This document shows, in pieces, positions 33,970 to 45,060 of a DNA stretch of 64,000 nucleotides. A model generated the notes under the pieces. That model did not search any database, was not told the origin of the DNA, and saw nothing but the letters and a program-made list of their open reading frames with translations. A program made the translations under genes and the position numbers. This stretch comes from Zarea fungicola. Taxonomy: Eukaryota > Ascomycota > Sordariomycetes > Hypocreales > Cordycipitaceae. The DNA is taken from positions 1 to 64,000 of the forward strand of contig FWCC01000008.1 in the NCBI GenBank assembly GCA_900169235.1, read 5' to 3'. Each line of letters begins with the position of its first letter. Within the stretch, counting starts at the first letter, position 1.

Positions 33970-34891
33970 ATGGCTCGCATTACTGCTCTTACCGCTATTT
34001 TGGCCTTTGTTGCCTCGAGAGTGAGTGCTGATGATGCTCCCTCGACAAGCGCCAACATTGGCCCAGCTGCCTTCATGTGGCCGCCGGACAGAGTCTGGTC
34101 CGCCGATGCCGACAACACTCCCCCCTGTGGCTCTATTGCTGGTGTGCAGAACCGTACTGCATTCCCACTGCGTAAATCTTCATCCTATCTAAACTTGATG
34201 ATATTATCCGCATCAGCTAACCAATCATAGAAAATGGCAAGATTGCCCTTGTTGCCCAAGATGAGTCGTTCGACCTTGAGCTATCCATCTCCTACCTCGA
34301 CGGTACGTCGGCCCTGCCTTCAGGTTTTGTAAAGTTGTAAAGTTGTTCTAATGTCCCAATACAGATCCCAAGTCGAACAGTGACTTCTCTCAGCTCATCG
34401 ACATGCAGACATTTAAAGACATCCAGCTCGGCCACACTTGCGTGACACTACCTGACGCACCATCCTCTGTCAAGGCCGGTGGCAATGCGACCCTGCAGAT
34501 AAAATACATTGCCGACTTTGACAAGCCCGAGAACCAGACCTTTTATGCATGCTCCGACATCACCTACGTTGCCCTGTCCGATTTTAAGACCTCTATTCCC
34601 TGTTTCAACGCCACAGAGCCGACACCGCCCAAGAGCAGCGGCTCGGCCAAACCCACGCCGACGCCGGCCACTAACAAGAAATCCGGCCTCTCCGGCGGCG
34701 CCATTGCAGGCATCGTTATTGGTTCACTCGCTGGTGTTGGCTTGATTGCCGCAGCAGGCTTGTTCATATTCCGCCGCAAACAACAGCGCCTCCGTCTGCT
34801 GCGCCAGCAAAACTCGGAGCGCGGTATCGCAGCGGCAGCGGCCAAGCGGGATTCGCAGTCACAGTCGAGTGTGCGCATGAACAACCTTTAA
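33970..34891 (+). CDS. BIM1-like (X325 fold) surface protein with single membrane helix
   Basis: Exons 33970-34171, 34231-34302 and 34365-34891 join in frame to 266 residues. Residues 1-20 form a signal peptide. The domain has the order NIGPAAFMWPPDR, NTPPCGS, FPLQNGKIALVAQDE, LGHTCV, LQIKYIADF and FYACSDITYV, with four cysteines (53, 117, 154, 171), and fits the BIM1-like/X325 family related to LPMOs. Family members that bind copper start the mature chain with His; here the mature start is Asp-Asp after SRVSA, so this copper-ligand is missing. A Pro/Ser/Thr stalk leads to a membrane helix at about 203-227, followed by FRRKQQRLRLLRQQ and a cytosolic tail. So it is a type I membrane protein, not GPI-linked. 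Copper handling cannot be assumed. Confidence 0.85.
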
Positions 34892-35120
34892 TCCGTAATA
34901 AGTTATTACAGAGATAAATTTACATGACGTAAAAGAAACTCAATGAGTGACGTCGGTAAGAATTTAATAGAAGCGGACAAAATCAGGTTGCTGCGGGCAG
35001 GCTGCATGAGAGTGTATGACTTGAACGTGTCATGATCCAAGATTCATGGAATGTAGAGATAAATTGAGGTTAGCTTATATGAATACTAAGTTCATGGCAA
35101 TGCGTGTTGTCTTATACGCT

Positions 35121-36209
35121 TTAGGCCTCTATACCCGGGGATGAATCTAACTCTGCCCTTTCATCTTTCCGTATCCGTTTCAAGTTGCTCGCTGTATCCG
35201 TGGGCACGTCGTCTGAGGTTTGACATGATAGATCTGATTCTATTTGGCTTCTATCCAATTCAATATCCACAATCCAAGGGAGTTGCGTCAGAGTTTCCTC
35301 GTCTCCCTTGTTTGCCGCATTGATGAAGAGTGTTCGACCGCGATCAACCACATTGTTATCACCTGTGCAGTGACTCGTTTCATAACTGGAGCGCAGCATG
35401 TCCTTGTTTTCCAAATCTTCTGCCTGCTTCTTCAAAAGCGTGCTAATAACATGGGATCTTCCATTATCGATATCCGTAAAATGGGATGGCGTCTCGGATA
35501 TTTGTTCGCGCCAGGTAACCAACTTTGCGCCCCAGCCACTGTGAACGTGACCGAAGCAGTGGATTTTTGGCTGCGCCTTTGCCACGGCTGCGAAAAGATC
35601 CGGACATCCAATTCGCTTTTTGTCGTCTGTCATATCCATAATTCCATGTGGTGGTCCATGGGTTATAACCACGTCTGTATCATCTTCAATGGCAAACAAG
35701 TGCTTCTCGTGATACTGGAATCCCCAATCACCGCCCGAGTTAGGAGTATATGGACTGGCATAGACCTTGAGTGTCCCGCCATTTGGCAGTAAAATATTGT
35801 GTGTTCCCTCTACGAGGAATAAAATATTATTTTCTCGTGCATCCTGCAAGAGCCGGAGTGCGGCGCCATCCTCGCCATACTCTCTCGTGATAAGCGTCCC
35901 ATCGATATCGTCGCTTGATATTTTTTTTGCTTCAGCAAGTTTCTGTTGTAGTATCTTAAGATCAAGCGAAAAGTCGTGGTTCCCAGCAATGACCAGTTTG
36001 ATGCTTGCATTGATCTTTTCCAAAAGTTTGATGGTTGCGCGAAACTCCTCGAGCCTAGAGTGCTGAGTCAAATCGCCGCAGTGAATGGCAATATCGACGG
36101 TATTTTCTGAAGGCAGTTTGATATTTGTTGAAAATTCAAGCCCATGTGTGTCGGATATGATGAAAATTTTTGTTTTGATGCCCAAAGGAGTTTCACCTCG
36201 TGAAGACAT
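35121..36209 (-). CDS. Calcineurin-like metallophosphoesterase (MPPED/UPF0046 type)
   Basis: Single exon, 362 residues from ATG at 36209. The five metal-binding blocks of the family are present in order: SDTHG near 19, HCGDL near 44, AGNHDFS near 76, THGPPHG near 190 and GHVHSG near 226. The C-terminal hundred residues are polar and less conserved. No signal or membrane segment is seen, so it is probably cytosolic. Such enzymes hydrolyse phosphomonoesters or diesters with two metal ions; the exact substrate is unknown. A CACGTG site lies 204 bases before the start codon, the same word found three times in the promoter of the PhoD/transporter pair nine kilobases away. Confidence 0.88.
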   Translation of the reverse strand: MSSRGETPLGIKTKIFIISDTHGLEFSTNIKLPSENTVDIAIHCGDLTQHSRLEEFRATIKLLEKINASIKLVIAGNHDFSLDLKILQQKLAEAKKISSDDIDGTLITREYGEDGAALRLLQDARENNILFLVEGTHNILLPNGGTLKVYASPYTPNSGGDWGFQYHEKHLFAIEDDTDVVITHGPPHGIMDMTDDKKRIGCPDLFAAVAKAQPKIHCFGHVHSGWGAKLVTWREQISETPSHFTDIDNGRSHVISTLLKKQAEDLENKDMLRSSYETSHCTGDNNVVDRGRTLFINAANKGDEETLTQLPWIVDIELDRSQIESDLSCQTSDDVPTDTASNLKRIRKDERAELDSSPGIEA

Positions 36210-36690
36210 TCTGAATGGCGGTTAAGAATTTGGTATAGTGCACGGCCCTAAAGAAGCAGACAGATAGATGTATGTGGGAGGAGCTATACTTATTTTGCAG
36301 AAATCTCTTTCTGCATCATTGAAAACGCACCTTCAAACTCTCTTCTGCGGGTACAGACCATAGGCTATTTTCTTCATGGGTTGGCAGGGTGAAATTATCA
36401 AAATATAAGCTTCACGTGGCGTACGCTTACAGAGGTACGAAGCAACAACTGATATGACAGGCTCTTTAATGAGCTACGCACCACCGAGTGATACCGTTGA
36501 AAATGAGACTAAATTGCTGGTTTGAATCTGTGTCTGGTAGTGAATTGTAGAAATGGTTGTCCGATCATTGCAACTGGCAGGACGTGGACAAATATCTCAT
36601 ACAATCATCACCAGGCGTTACTTGAGAAACCAATAAGGTCAAAGCAAATTAATTAAGACCACAGTAAAAGAACATATTTTTTTACAAACT
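36210..36690. other. Promoter region of the metallophosphoesterase
   Basis: Non-coding. It contains the CACGTG site at 36413-36418. The right end is the 3' flank of the oxygenase gene. Confidence 0.5.
36413..36418. promoter_or_regulatory. CACGTG E-box (possible Pho4/NUC-1 site)
   Basis: Palindromic CACGTG about 204 bases upstream of the metallophosphoesterase ATG. Pho4 in yeast and NUC-1 in Neurospora bind this core under phosphate shortage; other bHLH factors do too. Confidence 0.4.
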
Positions 36691-37663
36691 TTAATCCCTG
36701 TCGGTGGTGTGAAATACCAAGGCTCTAACCTCAATGCTCTCGCGGGTAGGTGCATCGCTCGGAGCCGAAGGGTCTACGAACGCCGTGTGGGGTACCCTGC
36801 GAGCCCTACCGTCCGTCTTGCTATCAAAGCATTTGATGAGAAGGACCTGCTCTGGAGTGAGTCCGGATCGGTAGTACCATCTGTGTTTCAGGTTGTGCTT
36901 GACGCTAAACGTCTCACCGTTGCGGGTCGGGTAGATGAGGCCGCGGGTGACGAGGTCCGATTCGGGCACAGAGTGGGCATCGGCAACGGCGAGAGGATCT
37001 CGTTCCACCGTCGTGATGGGTCTCCAGACGTTGATGATTTGCACGCGTCCCTTAAGAAGTTCATCCGCCTCGCCCGGGAGGTGGTGAGAGACACGGGACA
37101 GAGACGCCTTATAAGTCTGGTCAATGTGCACCTGCTGGACGGGTCCTCGCAATGCAGGACCGCCGTCTGGCGAGCCAGCGGGACGACGTCGAATGGTGTG
37201 GTCGAAGATGAAGATCCGATCGGCGCCAGTGCTATTTTCGTTTAGGTTAGCCGCCGTCCTGTCCGTACAGATCGAACCCCCCCAGTCCCCAGAAAACGTA
37301 CACATCTTTAAGTAGCTTCTCTACTTCAGGGTAATATCCAGCTTTGATTAGCTCGTCGTCAATGAATGCTCGCTCGGTTGCTCGTTGGTGGTGGACTTGG
37401 AAACCATTGCGATCAAGGGTAAAGCTGGCCTCCTCACCAGCGATGTCCTTGATGATCACCTCGTGCGTGTCAGGCTCTCGATAATATGTCTCAGGCTTGT
37501 CGATATAGGTAGGCTCTGGAGGAGAGCCATCAGCGTTGGGTTTGAAGAAATTCAAGTTTGTCGTGACATCATGCTTGGGAACGCGACGGTCGGTCTGCAG
37601 AGCAAACTGAGGAAGAGGGTCTCTGGTGAGGACAGGACCAATTTGAACTGCAGCTGCGGCCAT
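36691..37663 (-). CDS. AsaB / CmcJ-like hydroxylase-desaturase family protein
   Basis: Exons 37663-37302 and 37231-36691 join across a 70-bp intron (GTACGT, CTAAC, TAG) to 300 residues. The sequence follows the fungal family that includes AsaB of aspergillic acid biosynthesis and GA4-desaturase-like proteins, related to cephalosporin methoxylase CmcJ: LNFF near residue 38, YYREPDTHEVIIKDI, the NGFQVHHQRATE segment, ADRIFIFDHTIRR, and later VHIDQTY, VQIINVWRPI, DLV and KHRWYY. His in VHIDQT and the downstream Arg-rich HRWYY suit an iron/2-oxoglutarate-type site. Members act in specialised metabolism and in general metabolism alike. No secretion signal. Its neighbours are a phosphoesterase and an amino-acid permease, so a role in amino-acid-derived chemistry is possible but only inferred. 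Confidence 0.82.
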
Positions 37664-38424
37664 TTTGTAAACTGTTCAAGAGTAACTGGCTATACCGGAA
37701 TGAATATTACTTAAAAATGATAGTTTGGATTTAAATTTTCGGTTCAGCGGCTGCAAATGGGATTCAACATATATGTTTCAACATTGCGTCGATGAACAGC
37801 ACGCCATCCTGCAAGTAACTATTACCATACGGGATTGATAATCACGAACGCCAGCCCCATTGCTACCCAGGAGTAGCATCCACTCAGCGATACTGATCGG
37901 CTCGGGGCTTCCAGCGACATGTAATGAATAAGGCTGCGCGCCTTTCGCAGTTGATTTCAAATACGTGCGGAGTTCTGTCTTCGTCATCGCAGCCCGATCG
38001 CGCCATTGAGCACCAATAAGATCGGATTGACGAGGCTTGGCTCGATCGGCGGAGTTGGTCCCATGATATGGCCGCGGTTGAAACGGGGAATGCATTCATA
38101 TAGTTCTGTCTAATTAAGCATTTACGATTGTAATACAGTATAATATTTATCAGCTTCTTCATTTCCTTATCTTGTGTTACTAGTGACCTCCCTCCGTTGG
38201 CACACTAGCTCCATATATGTATGGTCTAAATCGCTTCATGAAAATCTGCGTGCCTTGGTAATCAAATAGACAGACAGGTTAATCTCTTCATCATGGTAGG
38301 TAATATGGATAATTGCTTCGATGCGACAAAAGATTAACGTACTTACGGGGTAGTCGTTGACGCTCTATCCAGTCCGTCTCCAGTCCCAGTTGTATCTGCC
38401 TCTATTTTCTAGTAAGACTTTCTG
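37664..38424. other. Intergenic region with a possible gene remnant
   Basis: Contains the 105-codon frame described separately. The rest (38100-38424) is AT-rich and non-coding. Confidence 0.5.
37750..38095 (-). pseudogene. Possible remnant or frameshifted end of an unknown gene
   Basis: A frame from ATG at 38095 gives 105 residues with coding-like composition (MTKTELRTYL, SIAEWMLLLGSNGAG, MVIVT), then ends in an odd Cys-rich tail at 37778. Just after MVIVT, another frame continues more naturally as QDGVLFIDAM to a stop near 37750. This suggests a frameshift near 37812, or an unseen splice. No clear upstream exon or promoter is visible. I do not recognise the family. It may be a short living gene, a decayed one, or chance. 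Confidence 0.35.
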
Positions 38425-40185
38425 TTACTGTAACGGCTTGTGAACAAGCTTTGTTATGGTAGTTCCGTCAGGTAGTACCCTCTCATCCTCCTCAAGACTG
38501 TACCCTCGCCACTTTGGAATTAGAACCGTCCACACGAACCAGTACACAACACTGATCAGGATACTGGGTAGAATATGTTAGCAGACAATTTTTTTCTTCT
38601 CTTTTATTCATGTGTAGGGAAATATTTACGTAGCAACACCAACTACTGCGTATGTCGCGTAAAATAGTCCGTCACTTGGTCTCTCCTTGGGTGGCACGAA
38701 CGGAGCCGCAAGCAGCGCCAGGCTAAGAGCGATCTTAACAGCCACCGCCGACAGCCATGCTTTGTACGGGCGCTTCATATCTGGTCTTTTATACCGAAGC
38801 CAAATTAGGCCGACGGCAATGGCAAGCCCGGTTATCTGGCCCGCGTAGCCTTCCACATCAAGAATGAAGGAGTAACTTTGTTTTGACGGTGGTAGCACGA
38901 TGATGAGGAGAGAGGGGATGTAGTTTACAAGGAGTCCCCCAAGTGGCGAGTTGAAAGGCTTGGTAGAGGAGAGTATGTCAGAGAATGGAAGGAAGCCCTG
39001 GCGTGCGATTTCGTGCTTTAGGCGTGCCTGTTTCGTTATTAGGTGAGGACACGGTGCCGGTTGGACTGCGCTGTAACTTACCATTGCAAAGGCAACGACC
39101 ATGACGTTCCCAAAAGCGGAGAGCGCAACAGCTAAAGGTAACACTCGGCCCCCCAAGCCTGGCCCGAAAATACGCTGAAAAAATAGTGCGGATATCAACT
39201 CGCCGCTGCCTCGAAGCTCATCCAACGGCACGACGAGAAGATATGCGACGTTGACCAAAGAGTACATGATGCATGCCGTGACAAGAGCCGTCATTGTCAC
39301 TGAACGTAGCGTCCGCACTGGATCCTTGACTTCATTGAGGACATTGTTGACATTCTCAAGACCTGAGTACGAGTAAATCACCTTGAACAACGCCGTACTC
39401 ACAATGCCCCAGTTCCAGTTGCTGTCCCGCCACAGGCGCTCCCACGTCAACGCCGCCTGGCTGTCCACAGGGACTTTGCCGGTGCCTGGGCGGAAAATAA
39501 CGACAAAAAGGCCGCAGAGGATCATCAGGACGATGATGCCAATCTTAATCCAGCCGAGGAAATTTTGGAGCTTGATACCGAATTTCGGCGTGGCACCGTG
39601 GATGATGTGGACAAGCGTGAGCAAGGCAACGGCCAGATATTTTTCAACAGCATCGCCCTGTTTCGTATATCCCAAGGCGAAGAGCGTGTATTGGCTGAAT
39701 ATGACGCAGTTGCTTGCCGTAAATCCCAGAAACACGGCGTTGATGGCTACTATTGTGGACGCCAGGAACCGCGGGCGGCGGTATGTGTACTCGAGATATA
39801 CTTTGCTGCCGCCTGACCGGGGTAACATGCAGCCGTATTCTAGGACTATTGCCAGACCGGCGGCAGTGATAAAGGCGCCGACCACCCATAAAAGCAGTGA
39901 TAGCCCTGGACTACCGGCAGCTTGGAGGATTGTGCCTGGCGTCGCAAAGATGCCGCTGCCAATAATTCTGGAAATAACGAGAATGTAGGAGCTATTCCAG
40001 TTGAGCGTCCGACCGAGAGCCGACGTCTCTGGTAATACATCATCTTCAACCGATCGGGTCGGTCCGTCTTTGTGTGTGATTGCATCGTCGTTTATCGTGG
40101 AGATAGTTGTGTATGATGGGTTATTCCTGTTGCCTGCGGCATCTGCCAGTAGAGGCAACTGGTCATCAGACTGCTTAGCAGTCAT
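38425..40185 (-). CDS. Amino-acid permease, APC superfamily, MUP1/LAT type
   Basis: Exons 40185-39082, 39027-38630 and 38563-38425 give 546 residues. The start is the first ATG of the frame; further upstream only a non-ATG start exists. After a 70-residue polar N-terminus come about twelve membrane helices, beginning with the conserved VISRIIGSGIFATPGTIL motif of the APC fold, then SGLENVNNVLNEVKDP, the AFAM-ARLKHEIARQGFLPF junction and LRYKRPDMKRPYK. The pattern is closest to fungal high-affinity methionine permeases (MUP1) and related LAT carriers. The first intron is 54 bp, a multiple of three and free of stops, so it can be mistaken for coding sequence. Its GTAAGT, CTAATAAC and CAG signals and the restored ARLKHEIA motif show it is spliced. 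The short last exon supplies the C-terminal tail. Confidence 0.9.
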
Positions 40186-41575
40186 TTTCTTTTCATATAT
40201 TCTTTTTGAAAGTATTAAGTTATAATTAATAGCATGCGGGACTTGCAGACAAGAAGCAAAGTGCCAGCATGTTTTATGCGGGACGACGCAGTTTTGTAAG
40301 AGTGCAGTTGCCAACCGTGACAGGTACGCGCATGCGACGACTCACCCTTGGGGTAAACCAAAACACTCTGGGCATTTCCTGTCACCGTGCATGAGGAGAA
40401 ATGGCACCATTCCAGTTGACAAATGCAGTTTGAGGGCTGGAGGGACATTTGGAGTGGGTTTCCTAATCGGGCCAATCAGTCGCTATGGCGTCATGATCCC
40501 CTTGAATGTCATCGTCTGCAAGTGGTTTCGCGTGATTTGCGTAAAGCTGCAAGTGCATGCCTGATATTGAGGCTTCATCTGACTGGGCGCATTTTTCTTT
40601 ACCCGGCTGACCTGACTGTCCACTGAGGTTTGTGTTTCTGTAACCACATTTTATATGTTTTTGCACTCAATCAAATGCAGTTATGCCAAGAAGACCGTAA
40701 GTGATAATATACAAAAGCTTCTCGTAGGCGGGCGGTTTACTTTTTGGTTCAGCAGTTATTTATAGTCGACTCTCGCGCCATAGCGAAATAATAATAATAT
40801 ACTTCAATTCTACGTATCATATACTACAGATGCCGAGGATATGCCAACCGCAACTTAGTCATGTCCTGCACCAATTAAGAATCCCAACTCCAACGATTGC
40901 TGATTTTGATAGTACAATAGGAGATTCCCATTAGCAGGAAAGCAATGGTTGAGAACCCATTTGATCAGGACAGCAGCGTCAGGAATTGCAAAGCCAGATT
41001 CCACCACATATGCATATTATTAAATTCGGGATTAAATTAAAAGCACTGCTCCGCTTCTAGAAATAGTTGGAACACTGGGCGGCAACCAGAATGAGTCACT
41101 TTACTCTGGCTCTCCTGTTACCAACCACTCCTTGTAGCTATTTACTTTTCTGCCATCGCAGCAAACTCCAGCTGCTATAGAATCATGGGACCGCATGCCT
41201 TTTACGTGGCATGTGCGAGGATGTCATCAACATATTTAAATTGCAAAGCAATAGTATGGGAAGTGGAAGTAACAACAACTCGTATGGCAATACCCACCGC
41301 GGAACGCGCGGCCACAGCATCGGGACGCGCGATCCAGCTTAAGTTCGCCGCAAATGCATTGGCTCAAATTGGCTGCATCGTCAGGCTGTCACGTAACATC
41401 ACTAATTATGCAACTCCCTTGCTTAGAAATCTATCTCTATGATTTGCAGAGTGCCTTGGAAGGCCTAATAATGAATCCTGTCTATAAAAGGGGCTTTGGC
41501 TCTATTAAAATAAAGAAAGTAAATAGCGAGAAGCAGCTCATTTACAATCACAAGTTTAGAGGTCTTCACTACCAA
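40186..41575. other. Divergent promoter region, 1.4 kb
   Basis: No gene seen between the permease and the Gfo/Idh-type gene. A TATA box for the latter lies at 41483. Confidence 0.6.
41483..41490 (+). promoter_or_regulatory. TATA box (TATAAAAG)
   Basis: Consensus element 93 bases upstream of the ATG at 41576, suggesting a regulated promoter. Confidence 0.6.
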
Positions 41576-42799
41576 ATGGCTCCCATTCGCACTGCCATAA
41601 TCGGCCTTTCAGGAAACTCTGCGTCCTCTTGGGCCAGCGCTGCTCATCTTCCGTACCTACTTTCGGAGCGCGGTCGCACTAATTATCAAATTGTCGCCCT
41701 ATGCAATAGCAGTGTCGAGGCTGCCAAACAGGCTATTGAGAAGTACTCACTGCCCACCGACACAAAGGCGTACGGCAATCCAGATGACCTCGCCCAGGAT
41801 GCCGATATTGATTTAGTCGTTGTTGTCACCCGCGTCGATGTGCACTACAAGACAGTGCTGCCGAGTATCCGTGCAGGCAAGAAGGTCTTTGTGGAGTGGC
41901 CGCTGGCGCAGGATGTGAAGCATGCCCAGGAGCTTGCCGATGCGGCGGCGGCCCACGGTTCGCACACATTAGTTGGCCACCAAGGTCGCTTTGCGCCAGT
42001 ACTACTCAAGGTTCTAGAGGTGTTGGAGAGTGGGCGTATTGGTAATGTGTTGAGTAGCGATGTGCGTGCATTTGACACTTTTACGAAGCGCGATGCACTC
42101 GGTGCCGGGGCGGCCTACTTTGCTGATCTCGCTATTGGCGGCAACGGGCTTACCATTACATTTGGGCATTGTATGTTCAATTCTAATTGCCTCAACAAAA
42201 ATTACTTCTCCAAATAAGATTCTAATTTATCTACCTTGGCAGTGTTTGACCAGGTCCAGCATGTTCTGGGAGACTTGCGGAACCCGAAAGCAAGTCTTCA
42301 ACTACTGCGGCCACGGCTTAAGCTTATCGACGCAGCGACCAAGGAAGTCACAAAAACAGTCACCTCTAACGTACCAGACCTTCTTATAGTAAGTGGCTCT
42401 CTCAGCGCCAGTAAAATAGTACAGCAAGGCGCAACTCTGTCTCTACACTATCGTCGTGGTGGGGGATTTAAAGGCGATGCGCCACTGGTATGGACAATAA
42501 ATGGCGAAAAGGGAGAGCTGCGATTGACTGCACAGAATGGACCAACAGTCCATGCAGCATCTGTCAAGGAAGCCGTCACCATCGAAGTGCATGACTACGA
42601 AACAGACACGGTTGACAAGGTCGATTGGGACTGGAGCGGCTGGGAGACGGAGCTTCCATTGATTTCTCGCAGCATCGGCACGCTGTATGACAAGTTTGCC
42701 AATGGGCCAGATGATGCCAAGGACGGCGTCCCGACTTTTCAAACGGCCCTGCAAAGACATAAGCAGCTGGAGGAAATTCTTTTGCAGTGGAAGGCATAA
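41576..42799 (+). CDS. Gfo/Idh/MocA family protein, GAL80-like
   Basis: Exons 41576-42170 and 42243-42799 join across a 72-bp intron (GTATGT...TTGGCAG) to 383 residues. The N-terminal Rossmann fold starts with TAIIGLSGN. DIDLVVVVTRVDVHY and AGKKVFVEWPLA follow. In true dehydrogenases of this family the last motif is usually EKP with a catalytic Lys; here it is Glu107-Trp108-Pro109, as in GAL80-type proteins. So it may be a nucleotide-sensing regulator or an enzyme with an altered site. The C-terminal half has the usual beta-sheet region (GGNGLTITFGH, HYRRGGGF, WTINGEKGELRL). It ends 37 bases before the stop codon of the opposing PhoD gene. Confidence 0.88.
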
Positions 42800-42836
42800 A
42801 AGCTTTTCTATCTATACAAAGTGGTGGAGGGGATTT

Positions 42837-44614
42837 CTACCTTTCGTACAGCCAGTCATATTGCCAAACTTGTTTCCCATCAACAATGAGCCTGTATTGG
42901 ACATTCAGTTTTCGCTTGTCAGTTGTATCAAACGTGACGCTGCCAAATTTCGAACTACCCCACGGATGAGAGTAAATCGAAATATCGGTATCCTCAACTT
43001 GTCTGTGAAAGCGATCAAACGGCTCGTAGAATTGATTGAGGGGTGACGTCGAAAACTCAATTATAGGCGTTTCGCCATTGCGCTGAGCGGGAAACAGTGT
43101 TGTCGCATGCTCGTGGCGGTCCTGTAAGTCATATTAGTATCCAGACTGCGCCTGAATACGGACGGAAAGTCAAAGGAGTAGAAGAAGAGTAAATATCCTT
43201 ACACCACTCAGAATGATCACGCCATCCGTCTGCTTCATGATTTCCAAAATTCGGTCTCGCTCATAGAGGTATCCCGACCAACTGTCTGCCGCATCAGGCC
43301 CTCGCCAGTTGCGCGTAAACGGAACGCTACTAATGACGACTTTCCATCGCTTTTCTCTCTTCAGCCAGCGCCGCAAATCAGCAAGCTGCGCCGCTCCCAA
43401 CATAGTTTTCTCTGGTCCATCCGGGGCAGTGTTTGCCGTCCTATATCGTCTCGTGTCCAACATGAATAGTGATACATCGCCTCTGTTGAAGATGAAGTGC
43501 GTTTTACTCTTTCCAAATTGGGATGCCGGGTTACCATTGCCATGGTAGTTCCAAAAAGGTCCAATCGCAGATCGATAGAGCCCCGTCTCGTTTGCGGACC
43601 AGTCGTTGATGATTTCATGGTCATCGTACGCGTGTATCCAGGGCAGCGAGCGGAGCCTCTCCGTCCAGCTCTTCGATGCATAAACCTGCCGGTAGGCGGT
43701 GGTGTAATGCTCTCTAGTCCAGCCAAGGGCGATCGGGAGATCGATGTAAATAAAATCTCCAAGAAATAGCATCATATCGACTGGATTGGATGCAATAAAG
43801 CTGTCGAGGTATTCCAGTCCTTTGACCCGCAATGCAGAGTCCAGCGGGTTATAGGGATAAAACGGCTTAATACAGCTACTTGTGATGAGACTCCATATCT
43901 TTGGAGAGGACTTTGCTGTCGTGAATACGCCAGAGTGACTGGCATTCGTTTCATAGGCGTAAGTTCTTCCAGCGTCCAGGCCAGAGAAGGTGTACGTGCC
44001 CACAAAGTCGTTTTCCCGTGAGGCGGAAATAATTTGAGTGGTGAGTTTTGTGCCTGGCTCTGCGGCCAATCGCAGGCTCATTTCAATGCTTGACGCTGCA
44101 TCATCCGACGGACTGCGGATGATGACGCGCGCCGACGTCTCATCAACATACCCAATTCTGGAGAATGAAAAATTATTACTGTGGTGAAATATCTGGCCCC
44201 TGTAGAGAAAATCGAGAACAGCACCGATGCAAAGAAAATTCACTAGTACTGTGAGTGCACTTTCAATGGGATGTTGCGCATCAAACCACCCCAAAAGGAG
44301 AGGTAGCACACGCCGACTGCGAATCTTTTTCTCAGTTGTTTGTGCGAGCCAGAGTTGTGAAATGGTGACAAGCAAATATACAACAAAATTTGCATAGAGT
44401 CGCGTGATGTACCTGTTCCCTAATGGGTGCTGCAATGCCGGCTCATCAGCATATTTGGGCGCGACACTGGGGGGGCTAATGCATCCCAGTCTCAACTTAC
44501 ATGTCTCGTAAATAAAAATGCTGTATATCTTAGCGTCAGAGTGGTTGCCGCAGAAATGGCTCTCAGAATACGGACAATAAACATATTCTGGACAACCCTG
44601 CCGCCAGTGAGCAT
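42837..44614 (-). CDS. PhoD-like metallophosphatase/phosphodiesterase with N-terminal membrane helices
   Basis: Exons 44614-44501, 44429-43203 and 43121-42837 give 541 residues. The introns are 71 bp (GTAAGT...CTGATG...TTGCAG) and 81 bp (GTAAGG...TACAG). The first exon was found because its frame encodes a hydrophobic start, and only the acceptor after TTGCAG restores phase. Two or more membrane helices occupy about residues 10-125 (YANFVVYLLVTISQLWLA, ALTVLVNFLCIGAVLDFLY). The PhoD catalytic part follows: a PhoD_N-like beta domain, SLITSSC, MLFLGDFIYID, HAYDDHEIINDW, MLDTRRYR and SGDRHEHATT, which carry the Asp, Asn and His metal ligands. Such enzymes cleave phosphodiesters and monoesters at or outside membranes. 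It is divergent from the GIT1-like carrier over a promoter with three CACGTG sites. An alternative ATG lies at 44584. Confidence 0.87.
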
Positions 44615-44773
44615 ACTTCAAAAAACTGTGACAGAAGAAAGAAAAGCAGATTCAGTAGCCATGGCTTGCAATAGAAAAACGCCAAAAAAATGCTGACAAT
44701 TTCTTAAAAGGTTACTGATTAGGTTAAGAATAGAATCCTACTTGAAACCCCAATGGGGAAGCTGTATTCGGGC

Positions 44774-44779
44774 CACGTG
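44774..44779. promoter_or_regulatory. CACGTG site 1 (PhoD side)
   Basis: 160 bases upstream of the PhoD ATG at 44614; flanked as GGCCACGTGAAG. Confidence 0.5.
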
Positions 44780-45054
44780 AAGCCGGAAACGTGGCACATC
44801 GGAGATGCATCCGACAAGACAACATCATCTTGACTGACTTCTCTTGTACCGGGGATTTTCCCGAACCATTTGGGGGCCATCCAATAATAATTCGGGTTTA
44901 ATCAATTTCAATAATTCTTTTACATTGCTCGCCGGTAAAAACCCCGACTTTCAGTTGAGGGGTTGTTGGTGCCGTAGCTCCGGGGGCGGCGGGTCGTCTC
45001 CGCCTCCCGCTCGCGCTTCAGGATCGCCAGACGACTGACATGCTATTCTGGTGC

Positions 45055-45060
45055 CACGTG
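45055..45060. promoter_or_regulatory. CACGTG site 2 (middle)
   Basis: Central in the shared promoter; context GGTGCCACGTGCATCC. Confidence 0.45.
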
